Under the pieces are notes generated by a model. The model saw nothing but the letters and a program-made list of their open reading frames with translations. It had not been told where the DNA came from and searched no databases. This document shows, piece by piece, positions 1 through 12,300 of a stretch of 64,000 bases of DNA. The translations under genes were made by a program, and so were the position numbers. Source of the DNA: Siphonodentalium dalli (lineage: Eukaryota; Mollusca; Scaphopoda; Gadilida; Siphonodentaliidae); NCBI GenBank assembly GCA_032622095.1, contig CP136063.1, positions 278,251,426-278,315,425 on the forward strand, written 5' to 3'. Every line of letters begins with the position of its first letter. Within the stretch, counting starts at the first letter, position 1.

Positions 1-27
1 CCCGAACGCCCGCCCCCACCACAGCCT

Positions 28-93
28 TATATACCGTGGATAGCACGGACTATTTATAGCATATCGGTAATAGTAAAGTAACTGTCGGTCAGG
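28..93 (+). promoter_or_regulatory. Possible core promoter / 5' leader of the SDR16C gene
   Basis: A TATATA run lies at 28-33 and a TATTTATA run at 51-58, upstream of the start codon at 94. Either could be a TATA-like element, but an upstream non-coding exon beyond the window cannot be excluded. Weak evidence. Confidence 0.2.
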
Positions 94-303
94 ATGTTTA
101 TTGTTTTTGAGTTTCTTATCTTTATTCTGCGGTTTATGTTTGCTTACATCAAGAGCATCTTTGGGTTTTTCATTCCGAAGAATCTAAAAGACATATCGGG
201 ACAGATCGTAGTGATAACTGGCGGCGGCCATGGCATCGGCCGGGAACTAGCTTACGAGATGTCTGCGAAGGGAGCAACGGTCGTCACCCTGGATGTCAAC
301 GAG
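94..303 (+). CDS. SDR16C gene, exon 1 (membrane anchor and cofactor motif)
   Basis: Codes residues 1-70. The ATG at 94 is the first in frame and opens a strongly hydrophobic stretch (residues 2-28) typical of the N-terminal anchor of SDR16C enzymes. The Rossmann fold follows, with strand VVIT, the TGGGHGIG cofactor loop (42-49) and the second strand ending LDVNE. The exon ends at GAG before GTGAGT, a near-consensus donor, in phase 0. Reading through would stop three codons later, as expected for an intron. Confidence 0.9.
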
Positions 304-3300
304 GTGAGTTCTTAACCTTTACTTTATTAAACAGATTCGGGTAATGGCTACATGCCATTATGATCATGATTCGAACTCCTCGACCTGTGACCTTTGTGGA
401 AACGGTGACGGAATCTGACGAGGTTTGCCGAATGGGCTACATGCAACTAATTATATAGAGTTACGCTTCTTGAATTTGTGTAGGGAAACTCGAGTCAGCA
501 TACACAAAATTCTGCACACATAGGTCAATTTACCAGGGGAGTGTCATGGTATAGATGCCCTTGACGTGATATGTGAGGGCACTAATATTAAATTTAACTA
601 AATAATTAATTGTATACCCAAAATGGTTGGAATCTGGTCGTTGAAAATTGATTCGACCACGTGAGTAAAACGACAAGAGATGTGTCATGGGATAGGTGCC
701 GTTGACACCAGACTACTTAAATAGACACTAATAAACAATTATATTTAAATATTTAATAATATACCAAAAATGGTTGGGCCCTGGTCGCTTGGAATTGGTA
801 TGCAGGAGTAAATTGACCCGGGGAGTACCATTGTATATGTGCCGTTGACCCTAAAGGGAAACTTAAAATTTATATTATCACATATGAGCAATAAATAGCG
901 TTTTTATCAGCTTATACGATATGTGGAAACATTGGTACACATAGATCATCTGACCAGGGGAATATCATGGGACAGGCGCCTTTGATCTCAGACGACTTAA
1001 ATAGGGACGAATAAATTATATTAACACAGATGATCAATGAAGAGAATTTATACAAATTGGAACATTGAGGCAATTTGCATGAACCAGGAGCATATGAGTT
1101 TTTGAAGTTATGACACGGTAACATACAGTAATGCCCAAAGTAATTGACCACTTAACCACTGCAGAATTATGGGTAATTTTCCAGGATTTAGTCGGAAATA
1201 TGGCTTGTTGCCATTCACCGGAAAGCTCTCGACGAGAGCTTTCCGATGAATGGCAATAAGCCATATTTCCAACTAAATCCTGAAAAATTACACATAATTC
1301 TGCTGTGGTTAAGAGGTCAATTACTTTGGGCATTACTGTAATATTACCCTAAAACTACCATAAACTACATAAATATTTCGTTAAATCAAAACGATGAATA
1401 TTGATAATGACACAGTAGCTCAGCTCGGATTTCGGTCAATTTGACCTCAAAGCTGGGTGGCCCGCCAAAAATACCCCTAGAAAAAACCCCGGGTAGTCAC
1501 CGCCCCAGGCCCCTGGAGGAAAATGAAATCTGGACCGTTCTCGAAAATAATCCATATATAGACCCCACGGGCATTTTTGGCGATCCACCCAGCCATGGTA
1601 TCAAATTGGGCGAAATCCGGACCGTTCTATGGGCCATAATTACCCCCCCTCGGGACCGGTTGACCCCCCCCCCCCCTCGCGGGGGTGGGGTGGGTCATGG
1701 GTGGGGTGTCCATAGAAAGTATTTGGGGCGGGTCATGCACCCATCCATATCATAAATATATCTCTATATCATTTTGCACATGGCCAGACTGCCATATCTA
1801 TATATCGATGATTAAACACTATATATTTATTATATCATATTGGTCATATCATTACATGGTGTGCAGCGGTAAAAGTGCATGTTACCAGTTGAACACTTCC
1901 TATACATCATATATAACGAACTTTATATAAACACAAGATGGCAAGTAAAATGCCCCAAATGGATTGGAAACGTGATCCACTGGTAGACTCGTTCAGAGCT
2001 TTCAAAGCTCGATTGACATTATGTTTCGAGGACAACGATATCACCGACGCAACAAAGAAGGCAGCGAAGCTTAAAGGGGTACTGTACGCCATTTTCAATA
2101 AATTCCCGGTGATAACAACGATCTAATGTCGATAATATATGTGACCCGCCATATCAAATCCAGTCGTAAGTCGGGATTTTTTTTACCCTGTGCCAATGCA
2201 TTCTCTTATATATGCGAGTCGACCATAGGTCGCCTCGCATATATATAAGAGAATGCATTGGCCTGACAATTTTTTACAATTTTAATAATTTGTTCTTGTA
2301 TTCTTTAACAATTTTATAATTTCACTCATACAGAGCCCCAGACAAACACGAGCAGACGACACTATTCTATATGCTTCTATATATGTGTGGGGCTCCCTGC
2401 AGGATAATGGATGTTTTTTATTTTATGTCCTAAAAATTGTAAGAAACATTTATTTTTAAAAAATGATAAAAAATTGTTAGGCCAATGCATTCTCTTATAT
2501 ATGCGAGGCGACCTATGGTCGACTCGCATATTTAAGAGAATGCATTGGCACAGGGTAAAAAAATCCCGACTTACGACTGGATTTGATATGGCGGGTCACA
2601 TATATAAAACAAAGTAATTTGAGTCCAAGATGTATTCTATAAACGTTCAAGTTAATAGGTTATCTTAAAATCAAATTTAATAATTTGGTATAAATTAAAT
2701 TTATGGCTGGAGTCATAAATTAAATTACGAATTTCCGTGTACAAGAAGTAATAAAAATAATTCACGGATAGTGGATTGGGCAAAGCGTGGCACACATGGT
2801 CGTGTAAAAAATTATGTTGATAAGGGGCGTAAACTCAAGCCACTCACTGACTAGTGACTATACAGTGACTTAATGAGTATGAGTATATGGTAGTAGTATG
2901 TATGCATATAATATAACATTTATTTGATACATTTTCCTGAAAACTGTCCAAAAATTACTCGACAACGGCAATTGGTATTTTCGCATTCCGGCTAATCTGC
3001 CATCCGTAACATTACTTCGTACTCAACAGACTTTCAAATATTCTACAACTCAGAAACTAAAGAAACCAACTACAACAATTGGGTATACAGTCCCCCTTTT
3101 ATATGGCACGAGACGAGTGGTGCTGCTGCTCAGCAGAAAGACCCCACAGACGGTGACAGACCTTAGGTCTTTGCTCGAGCAACAAACCGACGTCATTGTG
3201 AACGTGAGCTTCCATGAACATCGCCTCGAATTCTCGAATATGCGCCAATTATCTGAATCCCTCTCAGTATACTTGTGTCCCGTTTGAGGGAAAAATCAAC

Positions 3301-6300
3301 AAAATGCGAGTTTGCAGAAGCTGATCTAAACGAACGCTTGATAGAAATGATCATCATTTCAACTCAGTTTGACGATTTTCGCAAGGATCTTCTGAGTAAA
3401 CCCAGCAGTTACCCTATCAAAGACGCCATAGATATGGTTTTATAATACGAGACACTCCGGTTATCACAACTATCATTAAAAAACATGTCTGGCCAAAATT
3501 CAAACACGAACACATATGGCATATATATACAGTAATGCCTAAAGTAATTGACCACTTAACCACAACAGAATTATGGGTAATTTTTCAGGATTTAGTCGGA
3601 AATATGGCTTGTTGCCATTCATCGGAAAGCTCTCAGTAAGTAAACCCAGGTCAAAACTGTGGACTTCATCAAGCCCGGAAATCATGTCCAGGATACCATG
3701 ACACGTGCGATTCGTAGGCTACTGATCCAAATCACATTGGAAGAAATTCTGTCGAAAATTTCGAGAATCCAAATATCGTGGCAGATCCCAGAAAAGAGAT
3801 CCGAACCGAGGTTCATCAGGAAACCGAGGTCGAAATTCATCACGGTCACCATCAGGATACCATCGCGATCGCAGACATAACACAACACGAAAAGGTTTCT
3901 GTGACCAATGGACAATACTTGATGAAACAAATTTCCTTCATATAACTGAAAATATCTGAAGTGTCGCTGAAGCAAATAGAACTGGAAGAAGTATATCAGA
4001 CTATATACATCGAACATTCGGGTGTGAAAGGGCAACTTCGTAGTAAAGTAAATCGGAAATTACAAAGGTGGAGAACATCTTCATTTCAAATAAGATGCTA
4101 CTCCATTTATCGGTCCATCCAGACGTGTATTGATTCATTTGCGAAAGCCTGTTAAAGCGGATGAGATTGAAGCGTTATGTGTTATTTTTAAGGTTACCGA
4201 CTATACTGAGTGGTCCCCTTCCATCACATACGCAACCAAGAGTGACAGGAGTCAGGCTTTGCCTCGATCCATAAAGGCTTAACCAGGCACTACTGTGGAG
4301 TTGTCGAAGAAATCACCCCAGCATTCACCAAGGCTAGCATTTTCACGAAGCTCGATGCCAAATTTGGATACTGGAGCGTGAAATTAGCACCATCACCACA
4401 AGAATTGACAACATTTCACACCCCTTTTGGACATTATTGTTATACCAGATTACCTTTTGGACTCAATGTCAGTGAGGACATGATTGTTCCAACGTCACAT
4501 GGATGCGATTATCGACCAATGTGAAGGCTGTGTTGGAATCAGCGAAGACCTGGTGCTTTTTGAAGAAAATGAGAAACAGCACGATGAACGGTTGATAGAT
4601 GTATTCAAAATCACCAGGAAAGAGGGCCTAGTGTTAAATTCAATGAAATGTGTCGCGAAAACAGACAATTTTTTCTTCTGTGGACGCCTTTACACTAATA
4701 ATGGTATATTTTCTGACCCAGAGAAGGTGGAATATATCATCAACATGCCTATACCACAGGACAATCAGGATCTACAATGCTTCCTTGGCATGGTGACATT
4801 TCTGTCAGTTCACTTTCCAAAATTCTCTGAGAACACAGCGATCCTCAGAGATCTACTGAAGAAAGAACGTCCGTTCGAAGTGACTACCATCAGCGTGTTC
4901 ACACTTATTGAATAAAAACTATAGCCACAAGCACTAGTCTTCGATATTTTGACCCAGCATTTAAAACTGTTCTCGATGTAGATGCCCCACAACGGGTCTG
5001 GGCGTGGCGGTGGTACAGCACGAACGACCAGTCACATTTTCAAACAAGGCCTTAACTCAAGCACAATCTAAATATAGTAGCATAGAGCGGAAGTGTTTAG
5101 CAGTAGTGCATGCGATTCAGCGTTTTCGCCATCTCATATATGTGAAACCGTCTGTAGTTATATCTGACCATAAACCCCTGGAATTGATTTCTCAAAGCTT
5201 CTGCATTCGGTACCTCCCAGATTGCAAAGAATGCTTACCAAAGTGCAGGGCTATGAATTTGTAGTAAGATATCGATCAGGCCGTGAATTAGTGCTTTCTG
5301 ATACACTATTACGCCTTCCTAATAAAGAGGACAAACATGTTGAACTTGACATGCATGTTGGTGTAATCAACTTTGAAGGAATCGACGACACAAGTGTGGA
5401 TTTGTTGAACCTTTCATCTGATATTCGTGACGAACTGGTCATTGTGTACAGAGTTATCTTCAAGGGAAAGTAAATAGAAATGCCACCGACTCTTCACACG
5501 ATATATTCTGAACCAGCTACATCGAAGTCACATTGGAATAGAGAAAACGCGGCGACTTGCGCGCTAGTGTGTGTTCTGGTCGCTAATTAACAAGTATATA
5601 GAGCTTTTGTGTAAAAGTTGTTATATTGTCAAGAACTACAGCCACAACAAGCTAAAGGGCCACTGATGATGCTCGACCGTTCGAATGCGACTTAGGTTAA
5701 GCTAGGTACCAATATGTTCGAGATTAATGGTATAAATTTTCTGTTGACATCTGACTACTTCAGCAGATAACCCACTGTTGGACTTTGAGATTAACGCTCT
5801 ATATTGCACCCTGTTATTTCCGACGTGGTTTATTGGCGCGACCAATCTTATGTTTGGCATTAATTAAATCTATCGTTGTGACGAGCGGTTGTCAAGTCTA
5901 TTGATCCCAGATAGTTCTAAACATAACATGGCGTCCTCGACACCGGAATAATGGCAGAATTCAACTTTGCGACGTCTCGATTGATGCCACACCAGCTGGA
6001 CATTTCAGCGGAACGCGGTGAAAGCCTCACATTGTGGATTCAGCGATGGAAAGATTTCTCGAATTTGTCAAAGTTGGATGGACAGGCAGCCGAGATGCAA
6101 ATGGCAATATTGCGTTTTTGCTTCACAAACGATACGCTGAAAGTTGCGATGAACCCGAACTTATCAGACGCTAAAAAAGATAAACCACTGGAGGTCATTG
6201 AAGCCTTGCGTTTGCATGTATGTGGACAGGTCAACATTGTCATTGAACGCCGGAATTTCATCCTTCGTCGTCAACACAATGGTGAGAGTTTTGTTGACTT

Positions 6301-9300
6301 TGTAACCGATCTTCGCGAGCTTGCTAAGACTTGTCAATTTTGTGATGTTTGCCAGGAATCTCATTTGCGCGATCGCATCGTTACGGGCATATGTGATGCT
6401 GACACGGTAGAAAAATTATTAGCCCAAAAAGATTTGAATCTTGAAAAAGCTGTTGAGTTATGCAGAGCTGAAGAAGCAGCCAAACGCTATTGTAGAGAAA
6501 TCACGCAGAATGATCATGCTGACATGAGTGCAATTTCCAAATACAAACGTCAACAGAAGTATAGTAGACCAAATAAACAGACCGAACCTAGACCTGAATT
6601 TAGTATGAAGAACCAGGATCCTTCTGTGTGTGCACGTTGCACGAAACGCCATTCTGAAGACAGTTTTTGTCCTGCGTCAAACACCAAATGCGCCGTCTGT
6701 CTTAGAAAGGGACATTGGGCTAAATCAAAGCTTTGCACGGGATCCAGGGCGCCTCAACATACTAGCCAGCAGATGTCAAGTATACGTTTTGGTCCCCTTC
6801 TCGCATCGATTGTTGAGAGACAGTCGCCTACAGTATTTTTGACTGTAGGTGGAGAGATCGCCAACGGATCTGTGATTAGAGCGGTGCCTGACACTGGGGC
6901 AGAGGGTTCGGCATGTGGTCTTGATATATTAGAAAGACTAAATATTGATACTGCAAATTTGCGTTCACGTCCTGTACCCAATGCTGGAGTGTGGTTCATT
7001 CACTTGCCCAGAAACAGTGCACGTGTTGGACGGGACGAAGGGATTTTATATCTCTTGGTTGGCATCTAAAAAATTAGGCTTCATACCGGCTGATTATCCG
7101 GCACAAAGGGTGGATACACATTCTAAAGACGCTGAACTAGAAGATGTCACAAGCGCCCGTATGCATGTGAGCGGATCGTTAACGCATATCGACCATACGG
7201 ATGGGACATTGGGTGCAAATGTTTCGCCACATGTTTTGCAACATGATACTGAACGGGAAAATTCCATAACCGCCCATACAAATGCGAGTAATGGATTGTT
7301 ACAGCAGAACGACCACACGGACGCGATTCCGGCTCCATTACAGCCGAACGACCACACGGGTGCGATTCCGGCTCCAACGGTCATTAAGCGAGAAACACCA
7401 ATTGCACCAATTGTTCGTGACATGGAGGCATCAAGGAGGGGGAACACTTCGGCTAATAATTCACACGATAAGGCGAAAAGTATAACCGACCACATGCGTG
7501 CGACATCGACTACTAGCTGCGTATCGCCATCCAGTGAGTTACTTCGTAAGCAGATGATTCACGAATTCCCCACTGTATTTGATGGTACAGTACGGACAAT
7601 GCCTGATGAAGAATTTCGTATTGAAATAGAAGATAATGCGTCTCCATTCTGTGTTACTGCACCCAGAACGGTTCCATATGCATATAGGGATAAAGTGCAA
7701 GAAAAACTAAAATCGATGGTGGGAGATGGAATAATTGTACCAGTAACAGAACCGACACCGTGGTGCGCTCCCATTGTGGTAACACCAAAGAAAAATTCTG
7801 ATGACATCAGATTGTGTATAGACTTCACGAAGCTGAACAAGTTTGTCAGGCGTGAAAGGTACAGTTATCCGTGTCCACATGAGGCTGTGGCGGACATGGC
7901 AGCATCAAATGTTCAATTCTTTGCATCTTTCGATGCCTTGAGCGGCTACTGGCAGTGTCCTTTGGCTGAAGAGTCTCAACGTCTGACGACATTTATCACG
8001 CCATTCGGGCGGTTCATGTTTCGCCGTGCACCATTCGGGATTTGTTCAATCTCCGAACATTACAATCGCCGAATGGATGAAGCCCTTGTAGGCATACCGC
8101 GATACCGTAGGATTGTCGACGATTTGGTTGCCTATGATGATTGCCATGAAAATCATGTCACACACATTCGACAAATACTTCAGAGATGCCAAGACAAACG
8201 TATATCGCTGAACGTTGACAAATTCTTTGTTGGTCAGTCAGAAGTGAATTTCTGTGGATATCGCGTTAGTAGCAGTGGCTACACTGTGAATCCATCTTTA
8301 ACTGAATCCATTCGTAATTTTCCAAGGCCGCAACACATCACTGATTTGCGATCTTTCTTTTGATTAGCAAATCAACTCGCCAGCTTCACTGACAAGATAT
8401 CAAAGTATCTTGATCCGTTGCGTTCACTGCTGAAATCGAAGAATAGTTTCATTTGGGACGAAAATCACGAGAACGCGTTCAATGGCGCTAAAACATTCTT
8501 ATCAACTGCACCAGTCCTATCCTTTTACGACCCGAAGAAACCTACATATGTTCATGTAGATGCCAGTCGATTGAATGGTTTAGGCTTTGTGTTGTTCCAA
8601 CAGGATCAAACAACGAAAGTATGGCACATGATCCAAGCAGGGTCCCGATTTTTATCAGCTGCTGAATCAAGATACGCGATGATCGAATTGGAATTTTTAT
8701 CTGCTATGTGGGCCGTTAATAAATGTCGGATTTTTCTTGAAGGATTGCAACACTTTGACATTGTGACCGACCACCGACCATTAATCCCGATAATGAACAG
8801 CTACAGTTTAGTAGACATCGAAAATCCGCGGCTCCAAAGATTACGCATGAAGTTGACGCGATACAACTTTACATCCATATGGTCGCCAGGCGAGAAACAC
8901 AAAGCTGCCGATGCTATGTCGCGCAATCCTACAGCTGACCCAGACAAAAGTGATCAAATTTTGGAACAAAAGGTCGATTACCACATGAGTGCATTGAAGA
9001 GTTCCACTCGACTGGACAATATTTGTGATGATTTGAAGTTGCAGCAGGTGAAAGAGGCTTCCCAAAATGATGAGGAATATAACAAACTCCATACTGTTAT
9101 TGAAAATGGATTTCCAAATGCCAAATCGGATCTGCCGCTGATTATCCGATCATACTGGAACGTGCGTGACCGTTTGTCAGTTGATCAGGGATTTATAGTT
9201 TACGGTTCCCACAAACATGCGAAAAAGGATTCTTGAAAACTTGCACGATAGCCACCAAGGAATAGAGCGCACAAAACGGCGTGCGCGTCTAATTGTCTAC

Positions 9301-12300
9301 TGGCCGCGAATAGATAATGATATAGAGAAAACTGTGCGTTCGTGTTCAGCATGTGCAAGAAATCTACCTTCGCATTGTCGGGAACCACTCAAGATGCACA
9401 CCGACCCTACGCGTGTGTTTGAACACATATGTTCAGATTTGTTCACTACTAATGGGTGCATGTACCTTGTGATCACTGATGTGAAATCAGGTTGGCCGTT
9501 GATATTTTCGCTTGGGAAGAACACGACAACTGGCGCTCTCATTGACTCGTTCAGAAGAGCATTCATGGACACCGCTGTCGCGACGACTCTGTATTCTGAC
9601 AATGGACCTCAGTACACCTCGCATAAATTCGAGAATTTTCTGAATGATTGGGGGATAAAGCACATCACATAGTCTCCGCGATACCCCCAATCTAACTCCC
9701 ATGCAGAGGCCAGCATGAAAGCCATGAAAAGTCTACTTAGTGCATGTTATTCCGAACGCGACAGAAAACTCGATATGGATAAATGGGCAAAAGGCCTGCT
9801 GCAGTGGCGCAATACACCTAAAGCTAATGGACGTTCCCCAGCTCAGGTGGTATTGGGTGTCCCGTTAGAGGTATTATTCCGGCACATAAACGAGCTTTCG
9901 CGCCAGAATGGCAGATCGCCATCAACACTGCAGATATCCGCCAGCAAGAAACGCTGGACAAGCTCGAGAGACAATATAATGCATCCGCTAAGAGTTTGCC
10001 ACCTTTACACACTGGCTCGAAAGTTGCAGTGCAGTCGCATGTGTCTAAAAGATGGGATACCTATGGCACTGTCATTGAAGTCGGGACAAATATGGACTAT
10101 TTGGTGAAATTACCGTCAGGCCGGGTATGGAGACGAAATCGCCGTTTCTTACGAAACCGTTTTCCGGTTTTGCCACCTCCTATGACCGGACAAGGCAGGT
10201 TGATCGAACCAAATTCAACGCTCCCAAATATCGTTCAACCTCGTCGCAGCGAACGTGAAGTTCGCCCTCCAAGACGGCTCATCGAAGAAATGTGATTTGT
10301 ATACATGTCAAATAAGACTCATATGCATTACTTTTCGTTATACTCATTGCACAAGTATAAGCTGCAATTGACACTTTAATTTCGGAAGGGGAAAGTGGAT
10401 ATACAGTTGGGAAAGGAGACTTAGGACTTCGACTGTGGGAAAGGGAGGTGTTGGACTTTGAGATTAACGCTCTATATTGCACACTGTTATTTCCGACCTG
10501 GTTTATTGGCGCGACCAATCTTATGTTTGGCATTAATTAAATCTATCGTTGTGACGAGCGGTTGTCAAGTCTATTGATCCCAGATAGTTCTAAACATAAC
10601 ACCCACCGTGAAACAACTGAATTCTCTATCTGCACGCTCTATTGTTACGGCTACAAAGGAGACATTGAACCTTCTAGGAGACCCAATGTAAATGTTTCGG
10701 ACAACGGTCCACATTATCTTAGGGAATACGACGAATTCTGCAAAGATTGGGAATTGAGCACATCACCAGTATCTCCAGACATCCACAGGGTAATAGATTA
10801 ATAGAGCGACAGATGAAATACATCAAACCTATATATCATCAAAAAGTGCATCAAATGAAGTAATGACATAAACTTGGCTTTATTGAATGTAAGTTCAGCT
10901 GAACTTATGTTCGGTCGAGCCATTCCTCCAGTTCTCCCAAGCAGACGTGGAACGACATCTGCCGACGGGTACAAAGATCATGTGCGTGACGTGATTGGGG
11001 GACAGCGATACTACGGGAATGTACACGCGAAAGGGCTAACGTCGTAATATAATGGACAACCAATTAATGTTCTTGACAGTGAGAAGAAGGCTTGGTTCCC
11101 GGCCGTCAGATCTCAACAGAGATACACATCGTCTATCAATGATACTCCTCATTTCATTAACACTGAGATAGAAATACCTAGATCCACAAACGGGGATTCT
11201 GAAATCATCTGTTACAAGCTCTGGGAGTCACGTGTGACCACCAGAGAGATATTGGGACCAGTATTACTGACTGTGGTTTCAGTTGACTGGAACGACCATT
11301 CATGTGTGAGGTGCTAATGGGAAAATACGTTCGCTCGACGTGAGCCATAGCATATGTATGGTAGTCCTACCATGCGCATGCTACCACATAGAAGTCCCAA
11401 CAACCCTAAATAAGAACGATGTCTATTTGTTTATTAAAATGTATTGTTGCTATATCATGAATATCAGTCTCAAACAATGACCACAGTTATCTGGAATGAA
11501 ATGAACAGTATATTAGTTAAACATATGATAATCCTGTATCTACCCTTGAGTCTTTGGCACAGGATAATTTAAATTAAAGTTAAATTAACAAAGACTGGTT
11601 TAGTCTGTATCCATCTCAAACGAAAAGTGAATTGTGGTCCATATATGTGAACGTTTAGTGTCCGCACACACGGAATGTTCAGGGACTCATGTCATAGTCC
11701 TTTGTCCACTCCGGAGGTCGTCGGTTACGTTGTGGAAGGCATCGGTGTCCCGGCACTTGTAGGTCCAGTCGGAGGTCGCCTGTTATGTTCCGGTCGACTT
11801 GGAGTGGTGATATGCATCGGTGTTTCGGCACTTGTAGGTCCAGTCGGAGGCGTCGTTGTCAAATTTGGCAGGGTCCGGATAGTCCGGACTTCGTGATGAG
11901 GTTGTTAATGAGCGTGTTGCTGGAGCTGGGTGCGCGACTCGTTGATGTAATACCAAATCATGTTCAATCGCTCGTCTGGGTGGAGGTATTAGCACTGGAG
12001 TTTATTTCCGAAGGAATTTCCTATTGCGTAATGTCACTCTTCCCGAACCATCAACCTTAACAACGTATTGGTCGAACTGACGAACCTCTATGATGATGCC
12101 CGTTTTGTCCCATTTCAGCGGATGTGTCCCAACTTGGTTCTGAATTCGAACAAAATCGCCTACTACAAGTGGCAGGAGTCGTTTAGTATACTCGGATAGG
12201 CGTTCTCCGTCTCGCATGTGACGATTTCGTAGCGCTTCTTCGCGGTTGGACAAGGTTTCACGCCAGGTGTCATGTGGGCAGTATCGTCCAGGTGGAATTG

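Larger units (their letters stand above)
5776..10601 (+). mobile_element. Gypsy-type LTR retrotransposon (element B), structurally complete
   Basis: Two 153-bp LTRs (TG...CA) at 5776-5928 and 10449-10601 differ at two positions by my alignment. They are flanked by the 5-bp direct repeat CCCAC (5771-5775 and 10602-10606). A primer-site-like TGGCGTCCTCGACACCGG follows the left LTR, and a purine tract GTGGGAAAGGGAGG precedes the right LTR. Inside are gag-protease, RT, RNase H and integrase in Gypsy order. Near-identical LTRs point to a fairly recent insertion, but the coding region has at least three frame changes and two in-frame stops. Either the copy was mobilised by another element or it decayed quickly. 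It splits the integrase of element A. Confidence 0.93.
1938..11401 (+). mobile_element. Old, broken Gypsy-type retrotransposon (element A), split by later insertions
   Basis: In order on the plus strand: gag start (1938-2074), gag middle (3102-3527), a zinc-knuckle-like region (about 3637-3720), RT (about 4170-4915), RNase H (about 4930-5400) and integrase (about 5490-5775, continued at 10602-10830). Every domain has stops and frameshifts. The order gag-RT-RNaseH-integrase is that of Gypsy (Ty3) elements; RT wording such as [10 protein letters not shown] and RLPFGLNVS suggests the Mag-like branch. It was later hit by a TTAA MITE (2075-3097), half of a palindromic MITE (3530-3634) and a complete Gypsy element (5776-10601). 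I could not find its LTRs, so both outer borders are uncertain. Confidence 0.75.

Noticed and set aside
1034-1333. 99-codon minus-strand frame
   Set aside because: It is the palindromic TA-MITE read through; the same sequence folds on itself and has no coding relatives.
1441-1755. 104-codon plus-strand frame rich in proline and glycine
   Set aside because: It runs through a GC-rich inverted repeat and a C/G homopolymer block. No domain, and the composition follows the repeat.
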